NCBI GenBank assembly: GCA_015478895.1 | Contig: JADMKK010000057.1 | Span: 163,973-227,972 of the forward strand | Source: Comamonas sp. | GTDB lineage: Bacteria; Pseudomonadota; Gammaproteobacteria; Burkholderiales; Burkholderiaceae_C | Length of the DNA: 64,000 nucleotides | Direction of reading: 5' to 3' | Part shown: piece by piece, positions 37,833 through 46,698 of the stretch | Numbering within the stretch: the stretch's first letter is position 1 | Layout of the letters: the number at the start of each line of letters is the position of its first letter | Notes under the pieces: generated by a model | Told to the model about the DNA's origin: nothing | The model's database searches: none | What the model saw: only the letters and a program-made list of their open reading frames with translations | Position numbers and translations under genes: made by a program

Positions 37833-39436
37833 GGACTTTCCTCCTTCTGGATGGGAACTGAATCAGACTTGAAGTCAGTAGCTGCATGACTGCGGTGAGG
37901 TTGGCAGACACAGCGCAAGATGACATTGACAACGCTGGCGGTGGCACCTGTCCACTGCAGCACCAGCACAATTCCCAGCAGCTGTGCCAAGTCTTGAATC
38001 GAGTACTGCGTGGTGCGCAGCATCAGGTAGAAAACACACCATGCCAGCACCAGAGAAAACGCGATTTCCAGCAGCTTGAAGCCCCCTGCTATAGCGACCA
38101 GCTGCACCTCTTGCCAAACACGCGGGCAGCGTTCTTCTGGCGGCCTGAACTCCAGCTGCAACTCAGTTACTGGCGTGTCTGGCAGAGGGTTGATGCGCAG
38201 GCAGTTCTGCACGCGTTCCCGTGCTCGCGTCAACGAGGCATAGACCTGGTAATTAATCAGGCCCAGCGCCAATGCCAGAAGAAAAAATGCCAGAGGCTGG
38301 TGCTTGTGCAGGGGCTTGGGCCATTTGTAATCTGCGCCAAAGTGCAGCAGGTTATCGAGCGCCATCGCATGCAGGTAGACACCGGGTATGTCGCCATGGA
38401 TGGGCGATTGCACGGTATCGTTGATTCCCGCTACCGAGGCGCCAATCAGCACATGTTTTTGCTGAATGTTGCGTTGCAGCCAGGCGCGGGTTGCGTCTGT
38501 TTGCGGATCAGCCACCAGCACCAGCGGTACATGGCGGTGCGACGGACAGGCGGGCTCCACATTCATCGCTAGAAAACCGCGCAAGCTGCGTGGAATCATC
38601 TCTTTCCACCATGCTGGCTGCGCATTACAGCCCAGCCAGCGTTCCCACTCACCAGGCGCATGCTGCTCTAGGCTCCAGGTCAATGCCATGGTGCTGGGCG
38701 TGTCAGATTGCAAACGCTGCAGGATCTGGTCCGTATCAAAATCTTCAGCAATTGCCAAAGCGGCGCTACGGATGCGCATGCGCTCTGCCTTTACCTTTTC
38801 GCTGTGTGCAATGGTTCTCGCCTCGCTATTGCCGCGCAACGGATAAGTCATAGCCAGCTTGGTGCTGGGATCTGGGTCATAGCGGATGCCCACCTGCCGA
38901 TAGCAACGCTGAGCTTGCGGGGTCTGCAGCTCAGCGCGCAGGTACAACTGGCCTGCTTGGTTTTCCAGCGCGGCCAGATAAACACGGGTACCTTGCTCAT
39001 AAAGCGTACAAAGACTGTCAATCAGCCTTTGCAAGCCCTCCTCAGAGCGTGCATGTACCAAAGCGATGTCCAGAAAGATAGACGCAGGCCGATACTGCGC
39101 CACGTCGTCCAGCATGGCTGCGTACGACAGGTAACTGGGAGGCCATGTTTCGCCGACCAGCTCCAGGTACTTGTCGTTGAGCTCCATAACCGCAATTTGG
39201 GATTGTGATCGGCTGCCATAGGCGGCACTTGCGACCAAAGCGGTACCGCGCGAAGCGCTGTAGGAGTCATTGGGGAAGAACTCTTCCAGTACGAACGCAT
39301 AGAAGCAAAGCATGCAGAAAAATGTCAGCGCTGTCACCATCACGCGCGTGCTGCGCTGCTGCCACCATGTGCGCAGGGCATGAAAATTACGACTGTTCTG
39401 ACCAGTTGGAGGTGACGTTGGAAGCGAGGCGTTCAC
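37829..39436 (-). CDS. CHASE2 domain membrane protein
   Basis: 535 residues from a GTG start. One membrane helix (about 33-51) leads into a large periplasmic CHASE2 sensor region (about 75-365: VMELNDKYLELVGETWPPSYLSYAAMLDDV, then HVLIGASVAGINDTVQSP and IPGVYLHAMALDNLL), followed by three C-terminal membrane helices. There is no kinase, cyclase or GGDEF output domain; signalling must pass through partners or the membrane. It heads an operon with the SH3-like and M48 genes behind a good sigma-70 promoter. Confidence 0.85.
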   Translation of the reverse strand: MNASLPTSPPTGQNSRNFHALRTWWQQRSTRVMVTALTFFCMLCFYAFVLEEFFPNDSYSASRGTALVASAAYGSRSQSQIAVMELNDKYLELVGETWPPSYLSYAAMLDDVAQYRPASIFLDIALVHARSEEGLQRLIDSLCTLYEQGTRVYLAALENQAGQLYLRAELQTPQAQRCYRQVGIRYDPDPSTKLAMTYPLRGNSEARTIAHSEKVKAERMRIRSAALAIAEDFDTDQILQRLQSDTPSTMALTWSLEQHAPGEWERWLGCNAQPAWWKEMIPRSLRGFLAMNVEPACPSHRHVPLVLVADPQTDATRAWLQRNIQQKHVLIGASVAGINDTVQSPIHGDIPGVYLHAMALDNLLHFGADYKWPKPLHKHQPLAFFLLALALGLINYQVYASLTRARERVQNCLRINPLPDTPVTELQLEFRPPEERCPRVWQEVQLVAIAGGFKLLEIAFSLVLAWCVFYLMLRTTQYSIQDLAQLLGIVLVLQWTGATASVVNVILRCVCQPHRSHAATDFKSDSVPIQKEESP

Positions 39437-39472
39437 ACAGAATATGTTTCATTGTTTTTCAAAAGCAACAGA

Positions 39473-39501
39473 ATCATTCTTCCTCGGGTGCCTGCTGTCA
39501 A
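39473..39501 (-). promoter_or_regulatory. Predicted sigma-70 promoter of the CHASE2 operon
   Basis: Minus strand TTGACA (-35, 39496-39501) and AATGAT (-10, 39473-39478) separated by 17 bases, giving a start near 39466 about 30 bases before the GTG codon. Confidence 0.65.
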
Positions 39502-39585
39502 GACGTATGTGCCTTGACAATGGCTCTTCGGCCTCTGCGCGGCGACTGCCGAAACAGCGCCAACAGTTTCGACGTGAGCGCACGC

Positions 39586-41766
39586 TCAAAAGGTTTCCCT
39601 GTCGTCCTCTGCATGGGCTGCTATGGGCAAGGGGTGCACCGCTGGTTTTTTGGGTGATGTCCCACCGACTCCTGTCGGAGCCAGCGCCGGAGATGGGCGC
39701 GGCATCGTCGAGCTGTTCGGGTTTTTGACAGGCACAGGGCTGGATTTGACCACCACAACAGGCCTATCGGCAGCAGCTTGAAGACGATTGGAAGAAGGCT
39801 GCGGCTGGTGGGAACCACCTTGCAAACGGAAAATCGACACCGCACTGACCAACTCCTCAGCCTGTTTGCGCAGGCCTTCCGTAGCCCCTGCCATTTCTTC
39901 CACCAGCGCAGCATTTTTCTGCGTGGTCTGGTCCATGTGCGTGACTGCTTCCGCGACCTGTGAAACACCGTTGCTTTGTTCTCCGCTGGCATGGCTGATA
40001 TCCGTGATGAGCTGGGTCACCTTCTGGATTTCTGCAATGGCTTGCTCCATCGTCTCACCAGCGTGGCCTGCCTGCAGATTGCCTTCGTGGATTTCACGCA
40101 CGCTGTTGCTGATCAGCTGTTTGATTTCTTTGGCGGCCTCGGCACTGCGCCCCGCCAGGGCGCGCACTTCGCCCGCCACCACAGCAAAACCCCGGCCATG
40201 CTCACCGGCGCGTGCGGCTTCCACGGCCGCGTTAAGTGCCAGGATGTTGGTCTGAAAAGCAATGCCATCAATCACGCCGATGATGTCAGCAATCTTTTTG
40301 CTGCTGGCATCAATGCCTTGCATGGTCTGCACCACTCGGCGTACCGCGTGCCCACCCTCCGTGACCACGCGCTGGGCTTCACTGGCGCGGTGATCGGCCG
40401 ATTGGGCGTGCTCTGCGTTGTGGGCCACCGTTGAGCCCAGCTCGTCCATTGCGGCTGCGGTTTGCTCCAGCGCGCTGGCTTCGCTTTCCGTGCGGGACGC
40501 CAAATCCTGATTGGCCTGTGCAATCTCTGCACTGGCCATGGCCACACTGTTGGCTTGCTCGTGCACTGTGCGCACGACCCGGGACAGACCGGCGCTGGTG
40601 TTGTTCATGGCATCCAGCAAGTGGCCGATTTCGTCTTTGCGGTTGCTCTGGATGTGAACGGTCAAATCCCCTTGCGCAATCGCATCGGCCATCAGGCTGG
40701 CCTCGTTCAAGGGGCGCACGATCATGCGCCGGATCAGCCAGAACCAGATACACGCCAGCATGACTACCGCAGCCAGACCCATAGCGGCAAATTTGATGAT
40801 GATTGCCCGCGTTTCAGCAATGAATTCATCGGTGTAGGCGCTGGAGGCAAACACCCAGTCCCAAGGTGCATAGTGGCCAAAGACGGCGAGTTTTTCACGC
40901 GCTGATGGCTCGCCGGGGTTGGCCCAAGGATAGCCAATCATGCCCTGCTTGCGCTCAAGCATTTCACGGATGAAGTAGTGCCCATCGCTGTCCTGCGACT
41001 GCGCAATGTTGCTGCCTTCTTGCGCAGGGTGCACCAGCAATTGGCCACGCTGTGCACTGCTGTCTGCCCGCAGAACAAAGTAGTAACCTGTCTCTCCCAC
41101 CTTGAGAGCACGGATAGAGGCTTTGAGGTTGTTGAGCAACTCCGAGAAGTCCTGCCCCACAAAAGCGATACCGACGGTGTTGCCTGCCGCATCTTTGAGG
41201 GGGCGATAGTGCGTCATGTACTCACGGCCAAACAAAGTGGCCAGCCCCATGTAGCTTTGCCCGCTTTGTAGGGCGACGTAAGCAGGGTGTGCACGGTCTA
41301 GCAAGGTGCCCACTGCAGTTTGGCCTTGCTCGTTTTTCAAAGTAGTGCCGACCCGCAAGTAGTCGCCGCCGCTTTACGCAGCAAAGATGGTGGTGACAGC
41401 ACCGGTTCTTTGGGTAAACGCAGCAAGGCGAGGGTCTTGGGCATCCAGTGCCTGACCGTTGAGGCTGAGCACCGGCACAGTACTGCTGCTGTCCAACTCC
41501 AGTTGGCCTTGCAAGCTTTGCGCCAAGCTATCGGCCAGAAACTGGGTGCGGGTACGCAGATCTTTATCGCTGGATTCAATAAAGCGTTGCAGCATCGCAA
41601 TGCCTTGCTGCATTTCGTTTTCCATCTTGCCGCGCAGCGATTGCGTGACACCCCATGCAATTGCCATCACCAGCAACCCCAGGATAGAGGCGACCCATAC
41701 AAAGTTGGTGATGGCGAGTTTGGTGCCGAGCCCTTGGCTGCGCCAGTAGCGTTGTCCGATATGCAT
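39586..41766 (-). pseudogene. Methyl-accepting chemotaxis protein, interrupted by an in-frame stop codon
   Basis: Transmembrane chemoreceptor in two pieces of one reading frame. Piece 1 (41766-41374): N-terminal helix MHIGQRYW..ITNFVWVASILGLLVM and the start of a Cache sensor domain ending TTIFAA. A single TAA (41374-41376) follows, then the frame continues SGGDYLRVGTTLKNEQG with the rest of the Cache domain, second helix, HAMP and signalling hairpin (IDGIAFQTNILALNAAVEAARAGE). No bases are lost or gained, so one substitution explains the break. The C-terminus DDRETF resembles the CheR tether DDWETF with W changed to R. Either a decayed receptor or a sequencing error at the stop. Confidence 0.85.
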
Positions 41767-41971
41767 GCTTGCCTCTCATTCGCAGCGCAGATGGCACTGT
41801 GTGCGTCTTGTACTTGTGGGGTGAAAGAAAAAATCTGCGCAGTACTTGCCATGAATAACAGCGCAGGCCGCAGCTTAGTGATAGACACTGAGCGGCGGCT
41901 TGACACACATCAATTTGAAACAATTACTTGCATTCCATCTGCAATGGGCTGCTTCATTGGCACAACCAAAG

Positions 41972-42019
41972 CAAAAAAAGAGCACCTAGCCTTTATTCCA
42001 TAAGGGCTAGGTGCTTTTT
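41972..42019. terminator. Bidirectional terminator-like hairpin (short repeat family, copy e)
   Basis: AAAAAAAG then AGCACCTAGCC (41981-41991), a 13-base loop, GGCTAGGTGCT (42005-42015) and a T run. It lies downstream of the GGDEF gene and upstream of the chemoreceptor; on the minus strand it would end the GGDEF transcript. Confidence 0.8.
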
Positions 42020-42027
42020 GAGTGAAA

Positions 42028-43149
42028 TTAAATGGCAGGGCTTACGGAGTGATCCATCCAGATACGGTTAGCGCCTGCATCTTTTGCCTGATAGAGCAGT
42101 ACGTCGGCACGGTGCAGTGCTGTGTCGAAGCTGTCCTTATCCAGAATGGCCGCAACGCCAAAGCTGGCTGTTACCGGCCCGCAAGGCATTTTTTGTGCCC
42201 AGTGTGCGCGCGCCAGTTCTTCATGGATGCGCGTTGCCAACGCCCGGGCGCGGGGCAAGTCAATGTGACGCAATGCGAGCACAAATTCTTCGTTTCCCAA
42301 ACGGCCTAGGTGATCGCCTTCGCGCACGTTCGCCTGCAAGATGCGGGCAAAACAGCGCAGGGCATCGTCGCTGACGGTGCGGCCGTAGCGGGCATTGAGT
42401 TGCTGAAATTGATCCAGATCGCACAAGATCAAAACCCGTAATCCACGCTCATACGGCAAGGGGCCACAGGCGGACTCCAAGGCCAAGCGCGGCAGTAAAC
42501 CGGTGAGTGGGTCTACATGCCCTGCGGCACGGCCGCGGTAAGGCTGGACCACCCAGGCACAGCCTAGCAGTACGACGCTGTACGCCCCCAAAGCCAGCGT
42601 CATGAGCCACACCCACCATACTGGGAAGCCGCCATTGGCTGCTGTGCTCCAGGCCACAACGGGATACAGGAACAGCAATGCCGCGCAGCCCGTGTAAGCC
42701 AGCAGCATCCAGTGATCTCCCGGGTGGCGCAAGGGCGTACTCCATAGCATGGGCAGCTTGTGACCCAAGATGCATGCACAAGCCCATGCCACAACGATGG
42801 CACTTTGCTCCCCCATGCTGGCCGTGGCCCAAAGCGCTATCAGCGCTACTCCTTCCAGCCACCCCACAAGGCGAGTGGGCTGCCCCAAGCGGCTGGCTGT
42901 GGCCTGGGCCATGGCTGAGGCGGCCAGAGTGCACAAAGCGCCAGTGCTCAGTAAAAAGGCAGCGCGGCCCTGCTCTCCGCCAATGAGCTGCAAGCCCAAT
43001 GCCACACCACCAGCTACGAGTGCACCCCCTGCCCATGCCAGAAATTCTGGTTTACCGCACAAGGCCCAGACCACGCTGCATGGGACGGTGAGCAATCCGA
43101 GAACAAAGAGACCGGGCAGTACAAAGTAAGAAGGATCAAAGGAAGACAT
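42028..43149 (-). CDS. GGDEF domain protein with membrane sensor
   Basis: Putative diguanylate cyclase, 373 residues. Residues 1-205 contain about six to seven membrane helices; residues 210-370 form the GGDEF domain (DPLTGLLPRLALE). The active-site motif is GNEEF (285-289) instead of GGDEF/GGEEF, while the inhibitory I-site R-x-x-D (REGD, 276-279) five residues before it is intact. Catalysis may be weak or lost. The start at 43149 is chosen over a TTG at 43173; neither has a good Shine-Dalgarno. A perfect palindrome lies 20 bases upstream. Confidence 0.85.
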   Translation of the reverse strand: MSSFDPSYFVLPGLFVLGLLTVPCSVVWALCGKPEFLAWAGGALVAGGVALGLQLIGGEQGRAAFLLSTGALCTLAASAMAQATASRLGQPTRLVGWLEGVALIALWATASMGEQSAIVVAWACACILGHKLPMLWSTPLRHPGDHWMLLAYTGCAALLFLYPVVAWSTAANGGFPVWWVWLMTLALGAYSVVLLGCAWVVQPYRGRAAGHVDPLTGLLPRLALESACGPLPYERGLRVLILCDLDQFQQLNARYGRTVSDDALRCFARILQANVREGDHLGRLGNEEFVLALRHIDLPRARALATRIHEELARAHWAQKMPCGPVTASFGVAAILDKDSFDTALHRADVLLYQAKDAGANRIWMDHSVSPAI

Positions 43150-43169
43150 GAGAAAGCCAGTGACTGGGT

Positions 43170-43184
43170 GCAATCATTGATTGC
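43170..43184. promoter_or_regulatory. Perfect palindrome upstream of the GGDEF gene
   Basis: GCAATCA-T-TGATTGC, a perfect 7-1-7 palindrome starting 21 bases before the GGDEF start codon. It could be a repressor operator; the regulator is unknown. The remaining region up to the aldehyde dehydrogenase gene holds a short upstream frame (43333-43416). Confidence 0.45.
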
Positions 43185-43332
43185 CTGTGAAAGCTGTCTG
43201 CGTTTGCAGGGCGTTGACGGAAGCTGTATTTCTGAATACTTGGTGACGTTAGCCTGAAACGATTCACCATACTCCTTACAAATGCCAACGCTTTGTGTAG
43301 GAATTTGTACTTGTTTTGTTTGGGGGCTTGCC

Positions 43333-43416
43333 ATGGAACTGCTTGCGCGGATTTGTCAGCGCGGCACGATGAAAAGCTACGTTCTCTTCAGTTATTGGCT
43401 TAAGGATGCTTCATGA
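43333..43416 (+). CDS. Short upstream open reading frame coupled to the aldehyde dehydrogenase
   Basis: A 27-codon frame (starts MELLARICQRGTMK) with GGGGG 7 bases before its ATG. Its TGA overlaps the aldehyde dehydrogenase ATG by the ATGA arrangement that marks translational coupling. No similarity is claimed for the peptide; it may act as a leader rather than as a protein. Confidence 0.35.
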   Translation: MELLARICQRGTMKSYVLFSYWLKDAS

Positions 43417-44891
43417 ACCCATCAATCGACGGCTATGCAAAGTTGGATCACTTGTTCATTAACGGCCAATGGGTGACCGGTCAGTCGCACAGCAGCAATA
43501 CCGACACCGATCCGTTCAATGATCAGATATTGGCAACGATTGCCCATGCAGACTTGGCACAACTGGATGCGGCATACGCGGCTGCAGCCAAGGCACAGCA
43601 AATCTGGTCCCAGTCTTTACCGCAAGAGCGAGTGGGTCTCTTGAGCCGGGTGGCGCAGATATTGGAGACCCGCAGCGAAGAAATTGTTGACTGGATCATT
43701 CGCGAGTCAGGCAGCACCCGCTTGAAAGCAAGCATTGAATTGATGAGTGCCAAGGGCATCGTTCTGGAAGCGGCCAGCTTTCCATCGCGCATGCAGGGCG
43801 AATTGTTAGCCTCCAGCTTTCCCGGCCAATCCAGCCGCGTGTACCGCGAACCACTCGGTGTAATCGGCATCATCAGCCCTTGGAATTTCCCCTTTCACCT
43901 GAGCATGCGCTCGATTGCACCCGCATTGGCGACAGGCAATACCGTGGTGCTCAAACCTGCCAGTGATACGCCCATTTCTGGAGGCACCTTGTTAGCCGCC
44001 ATTTTTGAAGAAGCGGGAGCGCCTGCTGGAGTAATCAACGTCGTTGTAGGCTCAGGCAGCGAGATGGGCGACGCCATGGTTGAGCATGCGGTGCCACAGA
44101 TGATCTCGTTCACGGGCTCAACACCTGTAGGCCAAGGTATCGGCAAACTGGCGACTGGCGGCAAGCACCTCAAGCGTGTGGCGTTGGAGCTGGGTGGTAA
44201 CGCGCCCATCGTCGTGCTGGACGATGCTGACATCGAAGATGCCGCTGCAGGCGCTGTCGCAGGCCGTTTTCTGCACCAGGGGCAAATTTGCATGAGCACC
44301 AATCGTGCGATTGTGGACGCCAAGGTCTACGAGACCTTTGTCGCTGCTGTAGAGCAACGCGTGAAGGCCTTGAAGTATGGCGACCCCATGCAGATCGACA
44401 CCGTGATTGGCCCGATCATCAATGCCAAGCAACGTGCTGGCGTCGAAGCCAAGATCAATCAGGCACTCCAGGATGGGGCACGCTTGGTGGTGGGCGGCAC
44501 GGCCCAGGGCAATGTGCTGCCACCCCATGTACTCGCAGATGTGAACCCTGAATGGGCCATTGCCAAGGAGGAAACCTTCGGCCCGGTTTTACCCATCATC
44601 AAGGCACGCGACGAAGCCCATGCACTGGAATTGGCCAATGCCACAGAATTCGGCTTATCAAGCAGCGTCTACACCCAAAATTTGGAACGTGGCGTGCGCT
44701 TTGCGCGCGGCATCCACGCGGGTATGACCCATGTGAACAATATGTCGGTCGGTGATCAACCCAATGCCCCCTTTGGCGGTGAACGCAACTCAGGCTTGGG
44801 TCGCTTTAACGGTCGCTGGATCTTGGAAGAGTTCACCCGCACTCACTGGGTGACAGTGCAAGAGCAAGGAAAAGCGCGCTATCCATTGTGA
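43413..44891 (+). CDS. NAD(P)-dependent aldehyde dehydrogenase
   Basis: Cytoplasmic enzyme of 492 residues that oxidises an aldehyde to a carboxylic acid. Cofactor loop FTGSTPVGQGIGKLA (233-247), general base E259 in LELGGNAP, nucleophile C293 in HQGQICMS, and N-cap PWNFPF motif at 156-161. It resembles benzaldehyde/vanillin-type dehydrogenases, but the substrate is not fixed by sequence. The start at 43413 follows AAGGATG and overlaps the upstream short frame. Confidence 0.93.
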   Translation: MNPSIDGYAKLDHLFINGQWVTGQSHSSNTDTDPFNDQILATIAHADLAQLDAAYAAAAKAQQIWSQSLPQERVGLLSRVAQILETRSEEIVDWIIRESGSTRLKASIELMSAKGIVLEAASFPSRMQGELLASSFPGQSSRVYREPLGVIGIISPWNFPFHLSMRSIAPALATGNTVVLKPASDTPISGGTLLAAIFEEAGAPAGVINVVVGSGSEMGDAMVEHAVPQMISFTGSTPVGQGIGKLATGGKHLKRVALELGGNAPIVVLDDADIEDAAAGAVAGRFLHQGQICMSTNRAIVDAKVYETFVAAVEQRVKALKYGDPMQIDTVIGPIINAKQRAGVEAKINQALQDGARLVVGGTAQGNVLPPHVLADVNPEWAIAKEETFGPVLPIIKARDEAHALELANATEFGLSSSVYTQNLERGVRFARGIHAGMTHVNNMSVGDQPNAPFGGERNSGLGRFNGRWILEEFTRTHWVTVQEQGKARYPL

Positions 44892-44991
44892 GATGCGTAA
44901 TGGCATGGCTTGTGCCTCTTGTGAATACTGGCAAGCCATGCCACATTGCAAGTTACTGCCGGGTATGAATTTGCATTTGAGGAGATAAGCC

Positions 44992-45228
44992 ATGACCAGC
45001 CCATCGACCCCCATCAATTTGGACAAACTGCGCAATGCAGTGCAAAAGTTTGGCTCCAATACGTTCACCACCGCACAGGTGGCGGATGACTACCAACAAG
45101 GTGAAGGTAACTTGGGAGATGCTGGCATGCAGCGCTTTGAAGAATTGCTGCGCCGCCATGCCGCGCTCCTGGGCATCAGCCCCCAGCCTTCCAGCGCTGG
45201 AGGCGATACCGTCTGGATGGCTGTCTAA
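44992..45228 (+). CDS. Small hypothetical protein
   Basis: Not recognised. 78 residues, hydrophilic, mostly helical: LDKLRNAVQKFG, then FTTAQVADDYQQGEG with a helix-turn-helix look, then MQRFEELLRRHAALLG. A strong Shine-Dalgarno (TTTGAGGAGATAAG) lies before the ATG, which supports real expression. It follows the aldehyde dehydrogenase by about 100 bases and ends before a convergent terminator. No function is proposed. Confidence 0.65.
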   Translation: MTSPSTPINLDKLRNAVQKFGSNTFTTAQVADDYQQGEGNLGDAGMQRFEELLRRHAALLGISPQPSSAGGDTVWMAV

Positions 45229-45249
45229 GAAAGCGTAATCTTCATTCCG

Positions 45250-45276
45250 AGCATGCCTTTCCAGTATGCTTTTTTT
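45250..45276. terminator. Terminator-like hairpin between convergent genes
   Basis: AGCAT..ATGCT with an 11-base loop and a run of six to seven T on the plus strand, downstream of the small hypothetical gene. Confidence 0.5.
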
Positions 45277-45295
45277 ACCTCTAAAGCCCCCGACA

Positions 45296-45985
45296 TTAGT
45301 CTTTGCTCGATGCCGTACTCAGACTCACAGGGGCGATAGGCTTTTGCGCATTCCATAACATTTCCAGGCGTTCTAGCTCGGCATCGAACCGTTGGTTCAC
45401 CCGCTGCTTTTCCACCATTTGTCGGTCAATCAAACGTTGCTGTTCTTGCTCGCTACTTTGCGCAGCCTCTATCGACAAGCGCAAGCTAGCAGGGATGCGA
45501 CTGGGATCGTTGGCGTAGAACGCCAGTTCTTTGGCCTGCTCGGCATGCATGGCTTGCAGCTCTGTTAGTCGCTTTTCCGCGCTGCGCTGCAACTCACCAA
45601 GCTGCGCCAAGTTTTGTTGACGCTCTGCTTCATGGCTACTGCGTGACGGGTAACGCGCAAGCAACGCCCCATCGCGCCGACGCTGCTCGACAATGCGTTG
45701 CATCTCCAGTTCCTGCAGACGACGCGCTTCCAAGCGCTGCGCCATTTCAACTTCAGTCAGTGCGGGCGCAATGCGCTTGCGCTCCACCCCTGAAGGGCCC
45801 AGTACCCGCTGTTCACGATCTACGCACTGGGCTATGGGGCGGTCTGACGTCCAACGTCGTCCCGCCGCATCTACGCAGGTAAAGATATTGCCTTGCGTCA
45901 CCTGCGACTTTGCAAGCACTGGTGCCAGCAAAGCGCAGATAGAAAATACCAATACCCCAGTCTTCGTTATGTGTACCGGTCGCAT
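45296..45985 (-). CDS. DUF4124-type secreted coiled-coil protein
   Basis: 229 residues from ATG 45985. A signal peptide (MRPVHITKTGVLVFSICALL, cleavage near VLA-KS) leads into a short two-Cys domain (IFTCVDAAGRRWTSDRPIAQCVDRE) typical of DUF4124 domains, then a long Arg/Glu/Gln-rich coiled coil (about 70-215). It lies 14 bases downstream of pyrE on the same strand. Function unknown; periplasmic location is inferred from the signal. Confidence 0.82.
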   Translation of the reverse strand: MRPVHITKTGVLVFSICALLAPVLAKSQVTQGNIFTCVDAAGRRWTSDRPIAQCVDREQRVLGPSGVERKRIAPALTEVEMAQRLEARRLQELEMQRIVEQRRRDGALLARYPSRSSHEAERQQNLAQLGELQRSAEKRLTELQAMHAEQAKELAFYANDPSRIPASLRLSIEAAQSSEQEQQRLIDRQMVEKQRVNQRFDAELERLEMLWNAQKPIAPVSLSTASSKD

Positions 45986-45999
45986 GGCTGCATGTGTAG

Positions 46000-46698
46000 T
46001 TAGTCGTTCACCCCATAGCGTTGACGATAGGCCTGTACACGCTCGTGGTGCTGTGCCATTTCGCCAATGCCTCCCTGAGACCCTAAAAAGACCAGCAAGT
46101 CCGACAGCGTTGCAATTGCGCAAACCTGCAGGCCTAACTGATTACGCACATATTGCACTGCGCTGTGGTCTACATCCTTGCCATTCTCGGTGGCTTTCTC
46201 TTGGCGGTCCAGGGCAATCGCAACAGCATGTGGCGTGGCCCCTGCAGCGTGAATCAAAGCGATAGATTCGCGCGCCGCAGTGCCAGCACTCATTACATCG
46301 TCAATGATGAGGACACGTCCCTTCAGCGGAGCACCTACCAAGGTGCCGCCTTCACCATGGTCTTTGGCCTCTTTACGGTTATAGGCAAACGGTATGTTCT
46401 TGCCCATACGCGCCAACTCTACTGCCACAGTGGCTGCCAACGGGATGCCTTTGTAAGCCGGGCCGAAGACCATATCAAACTCCATGCCACTGGCCACAAT
46501 GGCTTTTGCATAGAATTCTGCCAAACGGGCCATCTTGGCACCGTCATCGAACAAGCCTGCATTAAAAAAGTAAGGGCTCATCCGCCCCGCTTTGGTCTTG
46601 AATTCGCCAAAACGCAGTACCCCTGCGTTGACGGCAAACTGCACAAAATCTTGCGCCAGTTGATCGTTCTGTTCCTGTTGCGCGCCACTGATAGACAT
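46000..46698 (-). CDS. pyrE: Orotate phosphoribosyltransferase
   Basis: Pyrimidine synthesis enzyme converting orotate and PRPP to OMP. 232 residues from ATG 46698, preceded by AAGGGAAG; upstream extension was rejected because it runs antisense through xth. The PRPP-binding loop is VLIIDDVMSAGTA and the FGPAYKGIPLA segment is conserved. Its start codon shares the CATG tetranucleotide with the divergent xth start codon. Confidence 0.95.
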   Translation of the reverse strand: MSISGAQQEQNDQLAQDFVQFAVNAGVLRFGEFKTKAGRMSPYFFNAGLFDDGAKMARLAEFYAKAIVASGMEFDMVFGPAYKGIPLAATVAVELARMGKNIPFAYNRKEAKDHGEGGTLVGAPLKGRVLIIDDVMSAGTAARESIALIHAAGATPHAVAIALDRQEKATENGKDVDHSAVQYVRNQLGLQVCAIATLSDLLVFLGSQGGIGEMAQHHERVQAYRQRYGVND

